64,000 nt of DNA from Bacillus sp. FJAT-29790 (GTDB lineage: Bacteria; Bacillota; Bacilli; Bacillales; Cytobacillaceae): NCBI RefSeq assembly GCF_019039215.1, contig NZ_JAHNZZ010000001.1, positions 2,106,341 to 2,170,340 on the forward strand, in the 5' to 3' direction. Both the position numbers and the translations under genes were made by a program. Below are positions 9,494-19,245 of this stretch, one piece after another. Under the pieces are notes generated by a model. The model worked only from the letters and a program-made list of their open reading frames with translations, ran no database searches and had not been told where the DNA came from. Positions within the stretch are counted from its first letter, which is position 1. Each line of letters begins with the position of its first letter.

Positions 9494-9526
9494 AAAGACC
9501 TCCACTGTTTTTGGGAGGTCTTTTTT
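9494..9526. terminator. terminator after the yycC-like gene
   Basis: AAAGACCTCC-ACTGTTTTT-GGGAGGTCTTTTTT, a strong hairpin with a T run, between convergent transcription units. Confidence 0.9.
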
Positions 9527-9593
9527 AATAAAAATTATATGTCCTAATATTAAAAACAGACCGCTAAAGTACGATCTCACTTCCTTTTCACAT

Positions 9594-10609
9594 TTATTGA
9601 TTCTTGTCTTTTGTAAGTTGCTCTTTATTTTTCGTTCCTGGCGGCTGCTCAAGCCAAGCATTATTAATCATTATATAAGCTCCATCTTTAGCAAATTGTG
9701 CGATTTCCAGCGATAATCTTTCATAATTCAAAACAAGGTCCGTCCTTTGACTTGCAGCTGCTGCTGTTGCATAGTTCCCCATCCCTGCAGCACTTAATAA
9801 AGATAGTTGAAACATAGCTATTTTATCTGAAAAAGTTGGAGTAGTTGAATCAGTAATCGCAATATCTGGCGGAACAGGTGGGTGTATTTTATTATTGAGA
9901 AGTGTTTCTCCAAATATTCGAACGTGTTTCGACGATATTTCACTTCCTCTAAACATCCATTTTTGAATATTTTCTCTCGGCGATGTTTGAGAAAAACTAA
10001 GTGCAAGCTTTTCACCCATAATATTCGTTTGAATATTCATATATAGGTGTGATATTTCAACTGCATTTAATGGCCGCTGTTTGCTAAATAAAGAAAATCC
10101 ACTCAAGTATTTTTTACTGTCTACAAAATCTGTTTCTGTTGGATAAGGAATATACGGAGACCTTATAAATAAACCTTTTGAAAGGGAGATATCTGTACTT
10201 CTATCGTATAAATCGGACTTATTTGAAGACTTTCCTTGAATAATGTTCTTATATCCTTTCTCGCACTCATGGCAATAAATCCACTGTATGCTAGTAATCC
10301 GACCTTTGCCATATGGTTAATGTATGTAAGCATAAACATATCGGTATATAACCGTGGCGCGTCTAAATTAACATCTTCACTTGAGAATCCCGTGGGTAAT
10401 GGCAATTGTTCCTTCTCAAATAACAAGGTTAATTTTCCTAAATGTGAAGCAGAGATGTCATATGCAAACTGAATAATGCCTTGAATTTCTTCATCTTCGA
10501 CAATTCTCAGAAAATATCCTAAAAAACAACTAGCCATACTATTGTTCATGTAACTAGTCCAAATACAAGCTATCTCAGATGAAGTCAGATCTGTACGCTT
10601 TTCTGTCAA
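9594..10609 (-). pseudogene. DUF3231 family protein gene broken by a frameshift
   Basis: Two adjoining frames together encode a complete DUF3231 protein (about 335 aa, two ferritin-like repeats, typical of Bacillus spore formers, function unknown). The first half runs from a TTG start at 10609, with GGAGGG eight bases upstream, to a stop at 10163; it contains DAPRLYTDMFMLTYINHM. The second half continues in another frame (LYDRSTDISLSKGLFIRSPY..., then RPLNAVEISHLYMNIQTN) to 9594. The homologous reading switches near 10222-10225, where restoring one A to a short A run would rejoin the frames. It may be a real pseudogene, a sequencing error or a recoded gene. Confidence 0.8.
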
Positions 10610-10769
10610 TGTATTCCCTCCATAGTAGATATATGTCCTCATTATCCTTTACGAACATTAGGATTTTATTACATCGCTCGGTAATAAAATCTTAATCAAG
10701 GACAAAAAAGGAGGAATTGAGAATATTTTCGTTCTTTGCCTGAAGTAAATATAGGAAATTTAAACAAAA

Positions 10770-10803
10770 ATAAAAGACCAACGAATTCACCTTCATCGGT
10801 CAT
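10770..10803 (-). terminator. spo0A terminator
   Basis: On the minus strand GACCGATGAA-GGTG-AATTCGTTGGTC is followed by TTTTATTTTTG. It lies about 80 bp after the spo0A stop codon. Confidence 0.7.
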
Positions 10804-10884
10804 TGAAGTTTTAAGTTATCAATCATTCTATATAAGACTTAAATCGTTTGCTTAAAATTAACTTAAAATGTTTTTATCAACTTT

Positions 10885-11673
10885 CTAAGAAGCCTTATGT
10901 TCCAAGCGAAGTTTATCAGCAACCATCGCGATAAATTCGGAATTCGTCGGTTTGGCTTTCGACATGCTGACGGTATATCCAAACAAAGATGAAATGGAAT
11001 CGATATTGCCACGGCTCCATGCGACTTCGATCGCATGCCGGATTGCTCGTTCTACGCGGCTTGCTGTCGTATTGAATTTTTTAGCAATATCCGGGTATAG
11101 CACTTTTGTAATGGACCCAAGGAGTTCGATATCGTTGTATACCATCGAAATAGCCTCACGAAGATACATATACCCCTTTATATGTGCAGGCACACCGATT
11201 TCGTGAATGATACTCGTAATGCTTGCGTCGAGATTTTTTGGTTTGGATTCTACTTGAGTCCGGAAGGTGGAAGTAGATTTTCTAATAACTGGATTTGATT
11301 TTCCACTTACTTGACGGATGTGGTTTGCAAGATTTTCCATATCAAACGGTTTTAGAATAAAATAGGATGCGCCTAAATCGACTGCTTTCTTCGTCACATC
11401 CTCCTGTCCAAAGGCTGTTAGCATAATAACATTCGGAAGATGGGGTTTGTTTATGCCACGCAGCTTTTCAAGCACAGCAAGCCCATCTAAATGAGGCATA
11501 ATTATATCTAAAACGAGAACATCAGGATCTTCTTGTTCCAGAATATTCAGGCACTCCTGTCCATTGTGGGCTACGCCTACTACCTCCATGTCATCCTGGG
11601 AAGAGATATATTCATCTAAAAGCCCAACAAGCTCCCTGTTGTCATCTACAACACAAACTTTGATTTTCTTCAC
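10885..11673 (-). CDS. spo0A: sporulation master response regulator Spo0A
   Basis: End point of the phosphorelay; when phosphorylated it represses abrB-type genes and activates early sporulation genes. The 262-residue protein has an N-terminal receiver domain (1-125) with the acidic pocket DD near 10-11, the phospho-acceptor Asp in [13 protein letters not shown] (about residue 56) and the switch Lys in ILKPFD, then a linker and the Spo0A C-terminal domain with the DNA-recognition helix [18 protein letters not shown]. Upstream lie three 0A-box-like sequences and a sigma-H-like promoter, in line with autoregulation. It follows spoIVB as in B. subtilis. Confidence 0.97.
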   Translation of the reverse strand: MKKIKVCVVDDNRELVGLLDEYISSQDDMEVVGVAHNGQECLNILEQEDPDVLVLDIIMPHLDGLAVLEKLRGINKPHLPNVIMLTAFGQEDVTKKAVDLGASYFILKPFDMENLANHIRQVSGKSNPVIRKSTSTFRTQVESKPKNLDASITSIIHEIGVPAHIKGYMYLREAISMVYNDIELLGSITKVLYPDIAKKFNTTASRVERAIRHAIEVAWSRGNIDSISSLFGYTVSMSKAKPTNSEFIAMVADKLRLEHKAS

Positions 11674-11736
11674 GTATACTTTCCTCCTCGATCCATATGT
11701 TTCTAATTATCATCTATTATTTATTCTAATTGAGAA

Positions 11737-11762
11737 ATTCGACAATGCAACAGAAATCCCTT
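11737..11762 (-). promoter_or_regulatory. candidate sigma-H promoter of spo0A with overlapping 0A box
   Basis: Minus strand AAGGGATT-N14-GAAT resembles a sigma-H -35/-10. A perfect 0A box (TGTCGAA, minus strand, 11738-11744) overlaps the -10. It is about 65-90 bp upstream of the spo0A start. Assignment is by motif only. Confidence 0.6.
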
Positions 11763-11826
11763 TAGTTTTTTTAAATTTTTCTCAAATTCACAGGAAAATC
11801 ATTGGTTTTCTCTTATTTTCTTTCCT

Positions 11827-11876
11827 ATTCGACTATTTTCGCTAAATGTCATAATTCGGGTATTAAATTTGTCGAA
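11827..11876. promoter_or_regulatory. distal 0A boxes upstream of spo0A
   Basis: A perfect 0A box TGTCGAA on the plus strand at 11870-11876 and a 6/7 match (AGTCGAA, minus strand) at 11827-11833. Several 0A boxes upstream of spo0A are known in B. subtilis, where Spo0A~P switches between promoters. Confidence 0.65.
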
Positions 11877-11997
11877 TAATCTTTATGCTTCCATCATAAC
11901 ACAAAACGATGAAAGCGTCTTTTGTACATTTTTCTATCATTTATGCTAAGGTTTCTCCATTTTATGCGGAATCTTTCCGAAACTCTTTTATTTTCTT

Positions 11998-12209
11998 GGC
12001 GATATTAAACAATATTGTTGTTATAACCAACGGGTTCGATTTACCTTCCGAGAGACGGGTTTTGCATTTGCCATAGACAAGGAAAGCTTCGGCAGCATTA
12101 ACATAGCACGAAGAAAAAGTGAATTTCTTTTTCGAGGACGTGGCATTTTTGTCGACCAGGCAAAATCGGCCCGCTAATATCTTTATCAACATTGTTAATT
12201 AACAAAGCC
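11998..12209. mobile_element. family B MITE-like element, copy B1
   Basis: A 212-bp element with imperfect inverted ends of about 45 bp (left GGCGATATTAAACAATATTG; right, on the other strand, GGCTTTGTTAATTAACAATG, both running into CGGG..CGATTT). It is flanked by near-identical 8-bp sequences, ATTTTCTT (11990-11997) and ATTTTCAT (12210-12217), which look like a target duplication. The middle carries the hairpin module shared with 5431-5530. It encodes no credible protein. Confidence 0.7.
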
Positions 12210-12220
12210 ATTTTCATAAA

Positions 12221-12257
12221 GAAAAGGACGGATAGAAAATACCCGTCTTTTCCTTTT
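12221..12257 (-). terminator. spoIVB terminator
   Basis: Minus strand GACGGGTA-TTTTC-TATCCGTC followed by CTTTTC, just after the spoIVB stop codon. Confidence 0.75.
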
Positions 12258-12264
12258 GCTTGTA

Positions 12265-13554
12265 TTAAGATGCTTTTTCCGCCTGTTTTTCATATATATC
12301 AATTCCTGCTTCATGAAGCATCCATTCGATGTGAACGCCATAACCTGAAGTTGGATCATTTACAAACACATGGGTGACAGCTCCAACAACTTTATCATTT
12401 TGAATGATCGGGCTGCCGCTCATTCCCTGAACAATCCCACCTGTTTTAGCCAAAAGCTTTGGATCAGTTACTTTAATGACCATGCCCTTCGTAGCAGGGA
12501 ATTTTTGTGGGATCGTACTCACAATTTCGATATCAAAAAGATTTACTTCATCATCTTCAACAACTGTTAAAATTTGCGCTGGACCTTCTTTTACTTGATG
12601 AGATAAAGCGATTGCCATCGGTTTATCGAAGATTCCATTTTTAATTTTCTGATTCAGTTCTCCAAAAATTCCGAATGGACTATTTCTAACAATATTACCT
12701 ATCACTTCCTTATCCTCCGAAAAACGTGCCAGCTTCTCACCCGGATTTCCATTACTTCCTTTTTCGATCGAAGTAACTGTTGAGCGAACAATTTGTCCAT
12801 CCCCGACGACAATCGGTTTCTTTGTATCCATATCTGAAATGACATGACCTAATGCTCCGTACTTTCTGGATTCGGGATGATAAAAAGTCATTGTTCCGAT
12901 TCCCGCTGCAGAATCGCGGATGTATAATCCGAGTTTATAGGAGCCCTCTCCTTTCTCCTTAAGCGGAGTTAATTCTGTTGTAATTTTATCGTTTTCTCGA
13001 TTTACTACAATATGAAGGGGATTGCCTGATTTTCCAGCATCCTGTACAAATGGGGCTACGTCTGCCATTTTTTCGATTGTTTTTCCGTTTATTGCTGTAA
13101 TAATATCGCCAATCCTGATTCCCGCTAGTTCACCTGGCGATGATTTCCCATCAACTGTATTCACTTGATGGTGACCAACGACAAGCACACCGATCGTATT
13201 GAGCTTCACGCCAATCGATTGACCTCCTGGAATGACTTTAAAATCCTTTAATACGTTAACATCGACTTTTTTAATCGGAAAACCTGCATAGTCTAGAAGC
13301 ATTTCGTTTTCCCCTCGTTCTTTTGCTTGAAGGAAAACCGAATGAGAATCCTGTTTAAGAGCAATACTGGAATTATCTGAAGACAACCCTGCTGATACCA
13401 TTTCTGCCTTTGCCAGCTCTAACTGTTGGCCTTCAAAAAGGGTAATTGTTGCGGGCATATGCACATACTCTTGAAAGGGTTTTGAGAAACCAATTGCAAT
13501 TAATGAAACAAGGAGAATTCCACCAATTATTTTTCTTACTGCATCTATTGTCAA
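12265..13554 (-). CDS. spoIVB: SpoIVB serine peptidase
   Basis: Forespore-made, secreted protease that cleaves SpoIVFA in the intermembrane space and so triggers pro-sigma-K processing. The 429-residue protein has an N-terminal membrane anchor (about 8-27), a PDZ domain (about 115-200) with the [14 protein letters not shown] motif, and an S55 peptidase domain with the catalytic His in [12 protein letters not shown] and the nucleophile Ser in [12 protein letters not shown] near the C-terminus. The length is normal. It is placed between recN and spo0A as in B. subtilis. A sigma-G promoter is expected but I could not identify a convincing one. Confidence 0.96.
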   Translation of the reverse strand: MTIDAVRKIIGGILLVSLIAIGFSKPFQEYVHMPATITLFEGQQLELAKAEMVSAGLSSDNSSIALKQDSHSVFLQAKERGENEMLLDYAGFPIKKVDVNVLKDFKVIPGGQSIGVKLNTIGVLVVGHHQVNTVDGKSSPGELAGIRIGDIITAINGKTIEKMADVAPFVQDAGKSGNPLHIVVNRENDKITTELTPLKEKGEGSYKLGLYIRDSAAGIGTMTFYHPESRKYGALGHVISDMDTKKPIVVGDGQIVRSTVTSIEKGSNGNPGEKLARFSEDKEVIGNIVRNSPFGIFGELNQKIKNGIFDKPMAIALSHQVKEGPAQILTVVEDDEVNLFDIEIVSTIPQKFPATKGMVIKVTDPKLLAKTGGIVQGMSGSPIIQNDKVVGAVTHVFVNDPTSGYGVHIEWMLHEAGIDIYEKQAEKAS

Positions 13555-13650
13555 AATATTTCACTCTCCTCGCTTCTAATCCATCAACGTCAAATGGCTA
13601 CATCTTTAATTTTGCCTGTAAAGCACGCATTTATAACTGGTATGACGATA

Positions 13651-13680
13651 AAAAAAGCTATCCTTCTTTGGATAGCTTTT
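13651..13680 (-). terminator. recN terminator
   Basis: Minus strand AAAGCTATCC-AAAGAA-GGATAGCTTTTTTT begins at the recN stop codon. Confidence 0.88.
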
Positions 13681-15368
13681 CAATGTATCTTTATTTTGTT
13701 TGCGAGTTGAAGTAGTTCCTTAGCGTGTTCCTTTGTTAAATCTGTAATTTCAACGCCTGAAATCATCCGACCTATTTCTTTGACTTTTTCAGTTTCATTT
13801 AATGATTTGACGGTCGTTTTCGTTCGGCCGTCTTTAATATTTTTTGCGATGTATAGGTGAGTGTCGGCCATTGCTGCAACCTGCGGCAAGTGAGAAATAC
13901 ATAACACCTGGGAGTTTACTGCTACAAAATGAATTCGTTCAGCGATTGCTTGAGCAACTCTACCACTGACACCCGTATCTACTTCATCAAAAATGATGGA
14001 AGTAATCCCTTGATGTTTAGAGAAAATACTCTTTAATGCCAGCATTATTCTGGAAAGCTCTCCGCCTGAAGCAATTTTCGAAAGTGGTTTTAATGGTTCG
14101 CCCGGATTTGTGGAAATATAAAATTCTGCCCGATCAATGCCATTTTTCATAAAATTCTCAGAATCCGTTTCAAATTTAACCTCAAATACAGTCTTCTCCA
14201 TATAAAGCTCTTTTAATTCTTTATGTAATAACTTTGTAAAATTTTGTGCGGATTTTTTGCGTAAATTACTTAGTTCTTCGGCTTCAATTAGGAGGTCTTT
14301 CCTTAGGGAGGCAGCTTCCTTTTCCAAGTGATCAATATGTGTCTCCTTATTTTGAAGGGTTTCGATCTCTTCTTCGATTTTCGAAGCGTATTCAAGGATT
14401 TCTACAACCGTCTTCCCGTATTTCCGCTTTAATTGGTGGATTTCATTCAGTCTGTCTTCGATCACTGTCAGTCTTCCAGGATCATACTCAAGAAAATCCA
14501 TCTCGTTTCTTATTGTCCGGGCCGCGTCTTCGAGTTGATAAAAGCTATTTGAAATGGACTCTGCCAACTCTTTATAGGAAGGATCCAATTCAGCAGCATC
14601 TTGAATATGCCCCATCACAAGACCGATCCAATCGAGCCCTTTTTGCTCTCCTTGAAGGCCGGAATACCCTAACTGTATCGAATCATAAATACGCTCAAAA
14701 TTACTTAATTTTCGCTTCTCTTCAAAAAGTTCTTCATCTTCATTTATTTTTAAATTTGCTGTTTGGATTTCATCCAGTTGAAATTGGATTAAATCTAATC
14801 TATGAGCCATTTGCTGATCATTTTCAGTTAAGTTTTTCAAATGTTTAAGAGTTTGTTCATACGACTGATAAACTTCCTGATATTCAAATAAAGCAGAAGA
14901 AATTTCCCCTCCACCATATTGATCAAGAAGAGATATATGCATTGTCTCATCCATTAGTTCTTGATGCTCATGCTGTCCGTGAATATCTATCAGTGTACTT
15001 CCGATTTCCCTTAACGTAGAGTTCGTTACAAGCTTGCCATTTACTCTGCAAACGCTTTTTCCAGTTTTGGAAATATCTCTCCTCAGCACAACCATTCCGT
15101 CTTCGATATCAATGCCAATTTCACTGGCTTTTTTATAGCATGGATGATCTGGATCTTCCAGTTGGAATAGACCTTCAATTTCCGCCTTTTCCTCTCCATG
15201 CCGGACAAATTCGGAAGAACCTCTGCCGCCTACAAGTAAGTGGATCGCATCAATAATGATCGATTTTCCAGCACCTGTTTCCCCGCTTAAAACCGTTAAG
15301 CCGTTTTCGAAAGAAACAGACAGGCTTTCTATAATAGCAAAATTCTTAATCGATATTTCACCTAACAC
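13680..15368 (-). CDS. recN: DNA repair protein RecN
   Basis: SMC-like ATPase recruited early to double-strand breaks. The 562-residue protein has the N-terminal Walker A motif GETGAGKS at about 30-37, long central coiled-coil stretches (about 150-370), an ABC signature ASGGELSRIMLALKS near 435, and Walker B IIFDEVDTGVSG. Normal length. The family C repeat C2 fills the gap to argR. A real terminator directly follows the stop codon, so spoIVB needs its own promoter. Confidence 0.96.
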   Translation of the reverse strand: MLGEISIKNFAIIESLSVSFENGLTVLSGETGAGKSIIIDAIHLLVGGRGSSEFVRHGEEKAEIEGLFQLEDPDHPCYKKASEIGIDIEDGMVVLRRDISKTGKSVCRVNGKLVTNSTLREIGSTLIDIHGQHEHQELMDETMHISLLDQYGGGEISSALFEYQEVYQSYEQTLKHLKNLTENDQQMAHRLDLIQFQLDEIQTANLKINEDEELFEEKRKLSNFERIYDSIQLGYSGLQGEQKGLDWIGLVMGHIQDAAELDPSYKELAESISNSFYQLEDAARTIRNEMDFLEYDPGRLTVIEDRLNEIHQLKRKYGKTVVEILEYASKIEEEIETLQNKETHIDHLEKEAASLRKDLLIEAEELSNLRKKSAQNFTKLLHKELKELYMEKTVFEVKFETDSENFMKNGIDRAEFYISTNPGEPLKPLSKIASGGELSRIMLALKSIFSKHQGITSIIFDEVDTGVSGRVAQAIAERIHFVAVNSQVLCISHLPQVAAMADTHLYIAKNIKDGRTKTTVKSLNETEKVKEIGRMISGVEITDLTKEHAKELLQLANKIKIH

Positions 15369-15380
15369 TGTAAATCACCT

Positions 15381-15576
15381 CTAAATCAAATTCCCCTTGG
15401 CGTATTTGTGCACAGATTTTTACCTTAGCTTGCTTGATAAATTCCTTTAAAAAATCTAAAGGCTCGCCGTAGGCTTAACTTTATTTAGCCGGAGTTGAAC
15501 CCCCGCTTGATTGGATACCTATTTGCAGTCATCTCGCTACTTATACCGTTTAGAGACTTCTGCAGAATAAAGTTAA
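15381..15576. repeat. family C interspersed repeat, copy C2
   Basis: Copy of the roughly 190-bp family C repeat between recN and argR. It fills nearly the whole gap, and its right end (GAATAAAGTTAAAG) contains the argR stop codon. The ATCGAGC hairpin is decayed here while the segment from CTTAACTTTATT to GAATAAAGTTAAAG is kept. Confidence 0.82.
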
Positions 15577-16022
15577 AGCATATCAAGAAAACGGTTTGAA
15601 ATCGTTTCTGTATCTTCAGGTGTTTTACAAATGATTAAGCAAGTATCATCCCCGCATATCGTCCCAAGGATTTCTTCCCAGTCCAAATGATCAATGAGTA
15701 CTCCAATTGCATTTCCATTCCCAGGAAGCGTTTTTAACACTAGAAGGTGGCCTGCAGAATTAACTCCGACAAATGCATCCATTAAATTTCTTCTTAATTT
15801 TTGTAATGGATTAAAGCGATGGTCTGCGGGAAGACTATATTTATATCTGCCGTCCATTAAAGGAACTTTAACAAGATGCAGCTCTTTAATGTCTCGTGAA
15901 ACGGTTGCCTGTGTGACATTTACACCCGCGTTTTTTAATTCATCGACAAGATCATCTTGCGTTTCAATATCATTATTTGTAATAATCTCACGAATTTTAA
16001 TATGCCGTTGACCTTTATTCAT
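15573..16022 (-). CDS. argR: arginine repressor / activator ArgR (AhrC)
   Basis: Hexameric arginine-responsive regulator that represses arginine synthesis and activates catabolism. The 149-residue protein has an N-terminal winged helix with the recognition motif [17 protein letters not shown] (about 37-53) and a C-terminal arginine-binding oligomerisation domain with [13 protein letters not shown]. Length equals B. subtilis AhrC. Its stop codon lies within the end of the C2 repeat, so the repeat may have replaced the original 3' end. RBS AGGTGATTAA precedes the ATG. Confidence 0.95.
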   Translation of the reverse strand: MNKGQRHIKIREIITNNDIETQDDLVDELKNAGVNVTQATVSRDIKELHLVKVPLMDGRYKYSLPADHRFNPLQKLRRNLMDAFVGVNSAGHLLVLKTLPGNGNAIGVLIDHLDWEEILGTICGDDTCLIICKTPEDTETISNRFLDML

Positions 16023-16217
16023 TTAATCACCTCAGTTTGTAAAAGACGGAAATAAAGCTTATCTAAAAGATAAATTCCTGTTAATCCGCGAAAATAACCT
16101 ATTTATATGTTAGCTGATTTTCGCAATAATGTACAACTTTTCTCCCAAATCGAACTCCATATCAACTATTATTCGATGATCCTCGACAAAATTCCTTTCG
16201 ATTAAATAAAAGAAAAA

Positions 16218-16344
16218 AGAATTTAAATTGTTGACATAGCCACGGGTCGATTTACCTTTTAAGAGGCGGGTTTTGTATTCGCAAATAGGCTCTCTTTAGA
16301 CAAATCGGGCCCGCTAATACTTATTTATCAACATTTATAATGCC
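16218..16344. repeat. family B element, shortened copy B2
   Basis: Shares both arms of B1 (CGGGTCGATTTACC, CGGGTTTTG..ATT.GCAAAT and CGGGCCCGCTAATA..TTTATCAACATT) but lacks the roughly 90-bp central hairpin module. The left end is decayed and I see no target duplication. It lies between argR and tlyA; the rest of this 359-bp gap holds only the tlyA terminator. Confidence 0.65.
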
Positions 16345-16351
16345 ATATTAT

Positions 16352-16389
16352 AAAAAAACAATAAAAGGAATAAGCCGAAGCCTATTCCT
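16352..16389 (-). terminator. tlyA terminator
   Basis: Minus strand AGGAATAGGC-TTCG-GCTTATTCCT followed by TTTATTGTTTTTTT. The left arm overlaps the last codons and stop of tlyA. Confidence 0.88.
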
Positions 16390-17227
16390 CATCATTTGTT
16401 TGTTTCGTTTTTAGTTCTATATGGGCTTGTTTCACAACTTCAAATGGGGCAATCTTAAGTAGGTTTTCTCCGGTTTCCTTTTCGCCTGACCAAAATAGAT
16501 GCAATAAGAATTCAATATTGCCATCTCCGCCAGTAATCGGCGAAAACGAAAGATCCTTCGCATCGAATCCAAGGCTAAGTGAGAGGGCAATCATCGTTTG
16601 AACGACATTTTCATGCACCTTTGGATCTCGTACAATCCCTTTTTTTCCAACCTGGTCTCTTCCTGCCTCAAACTGTGGCTTCACGAGTGCAACAACATCA
16701 CTGCCAGAAACAAGCAATGTCTTTAATACAGGAAGAATTAGCTTTAATGAAATAAAGGAAACATCAATGGATGCAAGATTGGGCATGCCTGCTGAAAGGT
16801 CGGCAGGCGTAACATAGCGGAAATTCGTTCGTTCCATAACGACTACCCTTTCGTCCTGCCTCAATTTCCATGCGAGCTGATTATACCCAACGTCGAGGGC
16901 ATAAGACATTCTGGCCCCGTTCTGTAAGGCACAATCCGTGAAGCCGCCTGTTGAAGCGCCAATATCGAGCAGGATCTTATCAGCCACGTCCAAATCGAAC
17001 ACCTTTAAAGCCTTTTCTAGTTTAAGCCCACCCCGACTCACATAAGGCATGACCTTGCCTTTCACTCTAAGGGGAATATCACTGCTTACTTTCTCGCCTG
17101 GTTTATCTAGGCGATTCTCATTGCTGAAAACAAGACCTGCCATAATCGTACGTTTCGCTTTCTCCCTCGTCTCTGCTAGGCCTCTTTCCACTAATAATAC
17201 ATCTAATCGTTCTTTCTTAATTTTCAT
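16382..17227 (-). CDS. tlyA: TlyA family rRNA 2'-O-methyltransferase (YqxC)
   Basis: Putative SAM-dependent rRNA cytidine 2'-O-methyltransferase. The 281-residue protein begins with an S4 RNA-binding domain (RLDVLLVERGLAETREKAKRTI split at about 7-26) followed by an FtsJ-like domain with the SAM motif GASTGGFTDC near 90 and the acidic ALDVGYNQLAWKLR segment; a VKPQFEAG lysine motif is present. It overlaps the end of a dxs-led run with only 3 bp between them, suggesting co-translation. Haemolysin names for this family are historical. Confidence 0.9.
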   Translation of the reverse strand: MKIKKERLDVLLVERGLAETREKAKRTIMAGLVFSNENRLDKPGEKVSSDIPLRVKGKVMPYVSRGGLKLEKALKVFDLDVADKILLDIGASTGGFTDCALQNGARMSYALDVGYNQLAWKLRQDERVVVMERTNFRYVTPADLSAGMPNLASIDVSFISLKLILPVLKTLLVSGSDVVALVKPQFEAGRDQVGKKGIVRDPKVHENVVQTMIALSLSLGFDAKDLSFSPITGGDGNIEFLLHLFWSGEKETGENLLKIAPFEVVKQAHIELKTKQTNDEE

Positions 17228-17230
17228 GCT

Positions 17231-19123
17231 TTATGCCCTTTTTTGTTTTTTTCTTGCCAAGATATTGATTCTGTCGACAACTGCTCCGGCAGTCATTCCA
17301 ATTTCCTTTAAAAGCTCATCGACGCTTCCATGTTCAATAAATTGGTCAGGAATGCCCATCCGATCGATTTCAATATGATGATAACTATTTTCATGAGCAA
17401 ATTCTAGAACTCCACTTCCAAAACCACCCTGAAGTACCGCTTCTTCAATCGTTAAAATTGGAATATCTTCGTTAAATAACTCTATGAGCATTTTTTTATC
17501 CATTGGCTTAATGAATCTTGCATTAATTACCTTGATGGAATATCCCTGTTTTTCTAAAATATTTGCCGCTTCCATTGCCATTGGAATCGTCGTTCCAAAT
17601 GTTAAAATGGCTGCATCCCTTCCCGGTTTGAGAACCTCCCAAGTACCGATTGGAATGGATCTCAATTTCTCGTCCATCGGAACACCGATTCCGTTCCCGC
17701 GTGGAAAACGCATGGCGATTGGCCCATCATCATATTTTACCGCAGTATAGACCATGTTTTGCCCTTCATTTTCATCTTTCGGCATCATCAATACAAGATT
17801 AGGTACATGCCTTAAGAAAGCGATATCGAACACACCCTGATGTGTTTCCCCATCAGCGCCTACTAAGCCGGCACGATCGATCCCGATAAAGACATTCAAA
17901 TTTTGGCGGCAAATATCATGAACAACTTGATCATACGCACGCTGGAGAAACGTAGAATAAATAGCTAGGAAAGGCTTCATATTCTGCGTAGCAAGTCCCG
18001 CAGCCATTGTAGCAGCATGCTGTTCAGCAATTCCTACATCATACATCCGTTCAGGAAATTCACTTGCAAAGCCTTCAAGCTTTGAACCAACCGGCATAGC
18101 CGGGGTAATAGCGACAATCCTTTCGTCTTCTCTAGCAAGCCTACGAACCGTCTCACTAACTAGCTTACTCCAAGCTGGGGGAGTATGAACCGGTTTGACA
18201 AAATCGCCTGTATCAATTTTATATGGGCCAGTACCGTGCCATGTGCCTGTTGTATCACTTTCAGCCGGCTGATAGCCCTTCCCTTTTTTCGTAATAACAT
18301 GAAGAAGAACAGGGCCTTCCGTTTTCTTTGCATAGCTGAGATTTTCAAATAAATCTTCATAGTTATGACCATCTACAGGACCTAAATACGTAAAGCCCAT
18401 TTCCTCAAAAAACATGCCGGAAACAAAAAGATATTTCAGGCTGTCCTTTAATCTTTCAGCCGTAGAAGCAAGCTTTCCGCCTACTGCAGGGATTTTTTTC
18501 AAAAGAACCTCGAGTTCATCCTTAACCCATTGGTATTTTCCGGCTGTTCGAAGTCTTCCAAGCACATTGTGTAGAGCCCCTACATTCGGAGCAATTGACA
18601 TTTCATTATCATTTAAGATCACAATCATATTCTTTTTTTCATGGCCGATATGATTTAATGCCTCTAAAGCCATGCCGCCTGTTAACGCTCCGTCACCAAT
18701 AACTGGAATGACATATGAATTCTCTTTCTTCAAGTCCCTGGCAATTGCCATCCCCATTGCTGCTGATAAAGAAGTCGAGCTATGCCCCGTTTCCCAGACG
18801 TCATGTTCGCTTTCAATCATTTTTGGGAAACCGCAAAGCCCTTTATATTGCCGCAATGTATCAAATTGATTTGCACGTCCGGTTAAAACTTTGTGTACAT
18901 ACGATTGGTGACCAACATCCCAAATGATTTTGTCTTTTGGACTATCGAAGCATTTATGCAATGCAATGGTTAGTTCTACGACACCTAAATTAGGACCGAT
19001 ATGACCACCCGTACCAGATAAATTTTCAATCAAGAATTGACGAATATCCTGACTTAAAGCTTCCAGTTCTTTATTCGAAAGCCCTTTTAAGAATGAAGGG
19101 TCTTTAATTTCCATTAGATCCAT
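17231..19123 (-). CDS. dxs: 1-deoxy-D-xylulose-5-phosphate synthase
   Basis: First enzyme of the MEP isoprenoid pathway, condensing pyruvate and glyceraldehyde-3-phosphate with TPP. I prefer the ATG at 19123 ([12 protein letters not shown], 630 aa), which matches family N-termini; an in-frame GTG at 19135 is possible, and neither has a strong ribosome site. Motifs: [12 protein letters not shown] near 70, TPP-binding [15 protein letters not shown] with downstream [12 protein letters not shown], and [15 protein letters not shown] in the pyrimidine domain. It follows ispA by about 120 bp and precedes tlyA by 3 bp. Confidence 0.95.
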   Translation of the reverse strand: MDLMEIKDPSFLKGLSNKELEALSQDIRQFLIENLSGTGGHIGPNLGVVELTIALHKCFDSPKDKIIWDVGHQSYVHKVLTGRANQFDTLRQYKGLCGFPKMIESEHDVWETGHSSTSLSAAMGMAIARDLKKENSYVIPVIGDGALTGGMALEALNHIGHEKKNMIVILNDNEMSIAPNVGALHNVLGRLRTAGKYQWVKDELEVLLKKIPAVGGKLASTAERLKDSLKYLFVSGMFFEEMGFTYLGPVDGHNYEDLFENLSYAKKTEGPVLLHVITKKGKGYQPAESDTTGTWHGTGPYKIDTGDFVKPVHTPPAWSKLVSETVRRLAREDERIVAITPAMPVGSKLEGFASEFPERMYDVGIAEQHAATMAAGLATQNMKPFLAIYSTFLQRAYDQVVHDICRQNLNVFIGIDRAGLVGADGETHQGVFDIAFLRHVPNLVLMMPKDENEGQNMVYTAVKYDDGPIAMRFPRGNGIGVPMDEKLRSIPIGTWEVLKPGRDAAILTFGTTIPMAMEAANILEKQGYSIKVINARFIKPMDKKMLIELFNEDIPILTIEEAVLQGGFGSGVLEFAHENSYHHIEIDRMGIPDQFIEHGSVDELLKEIGMTAGAVVDRINILARKKQKRA

Positions 19124-19245
19124 TCGGCGGATCACTCACTTTCATTTTTTCTTCCGTTGTTTAGCTATTATTATAACAGTAAGAAATATTTCCTCAAGAA
19201 AAAGGAAGCAATTCCCTAATTAAGGGAATTTATTTGTTCCAAAAT

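Noticed and set aside
11962-12192. Open frame of 76 codons inside element B1
   Set aside because: The translated stretch (NATSSKKKFTFSSC) also appears from the repeat at 5431; it is repeat sequence read as protein.
14246-14848. 200-codon open frame on the plus strand inside recN
   Set aside because: Antisense to a strongly conserved gene, no ribosome site, no recognisable domain.
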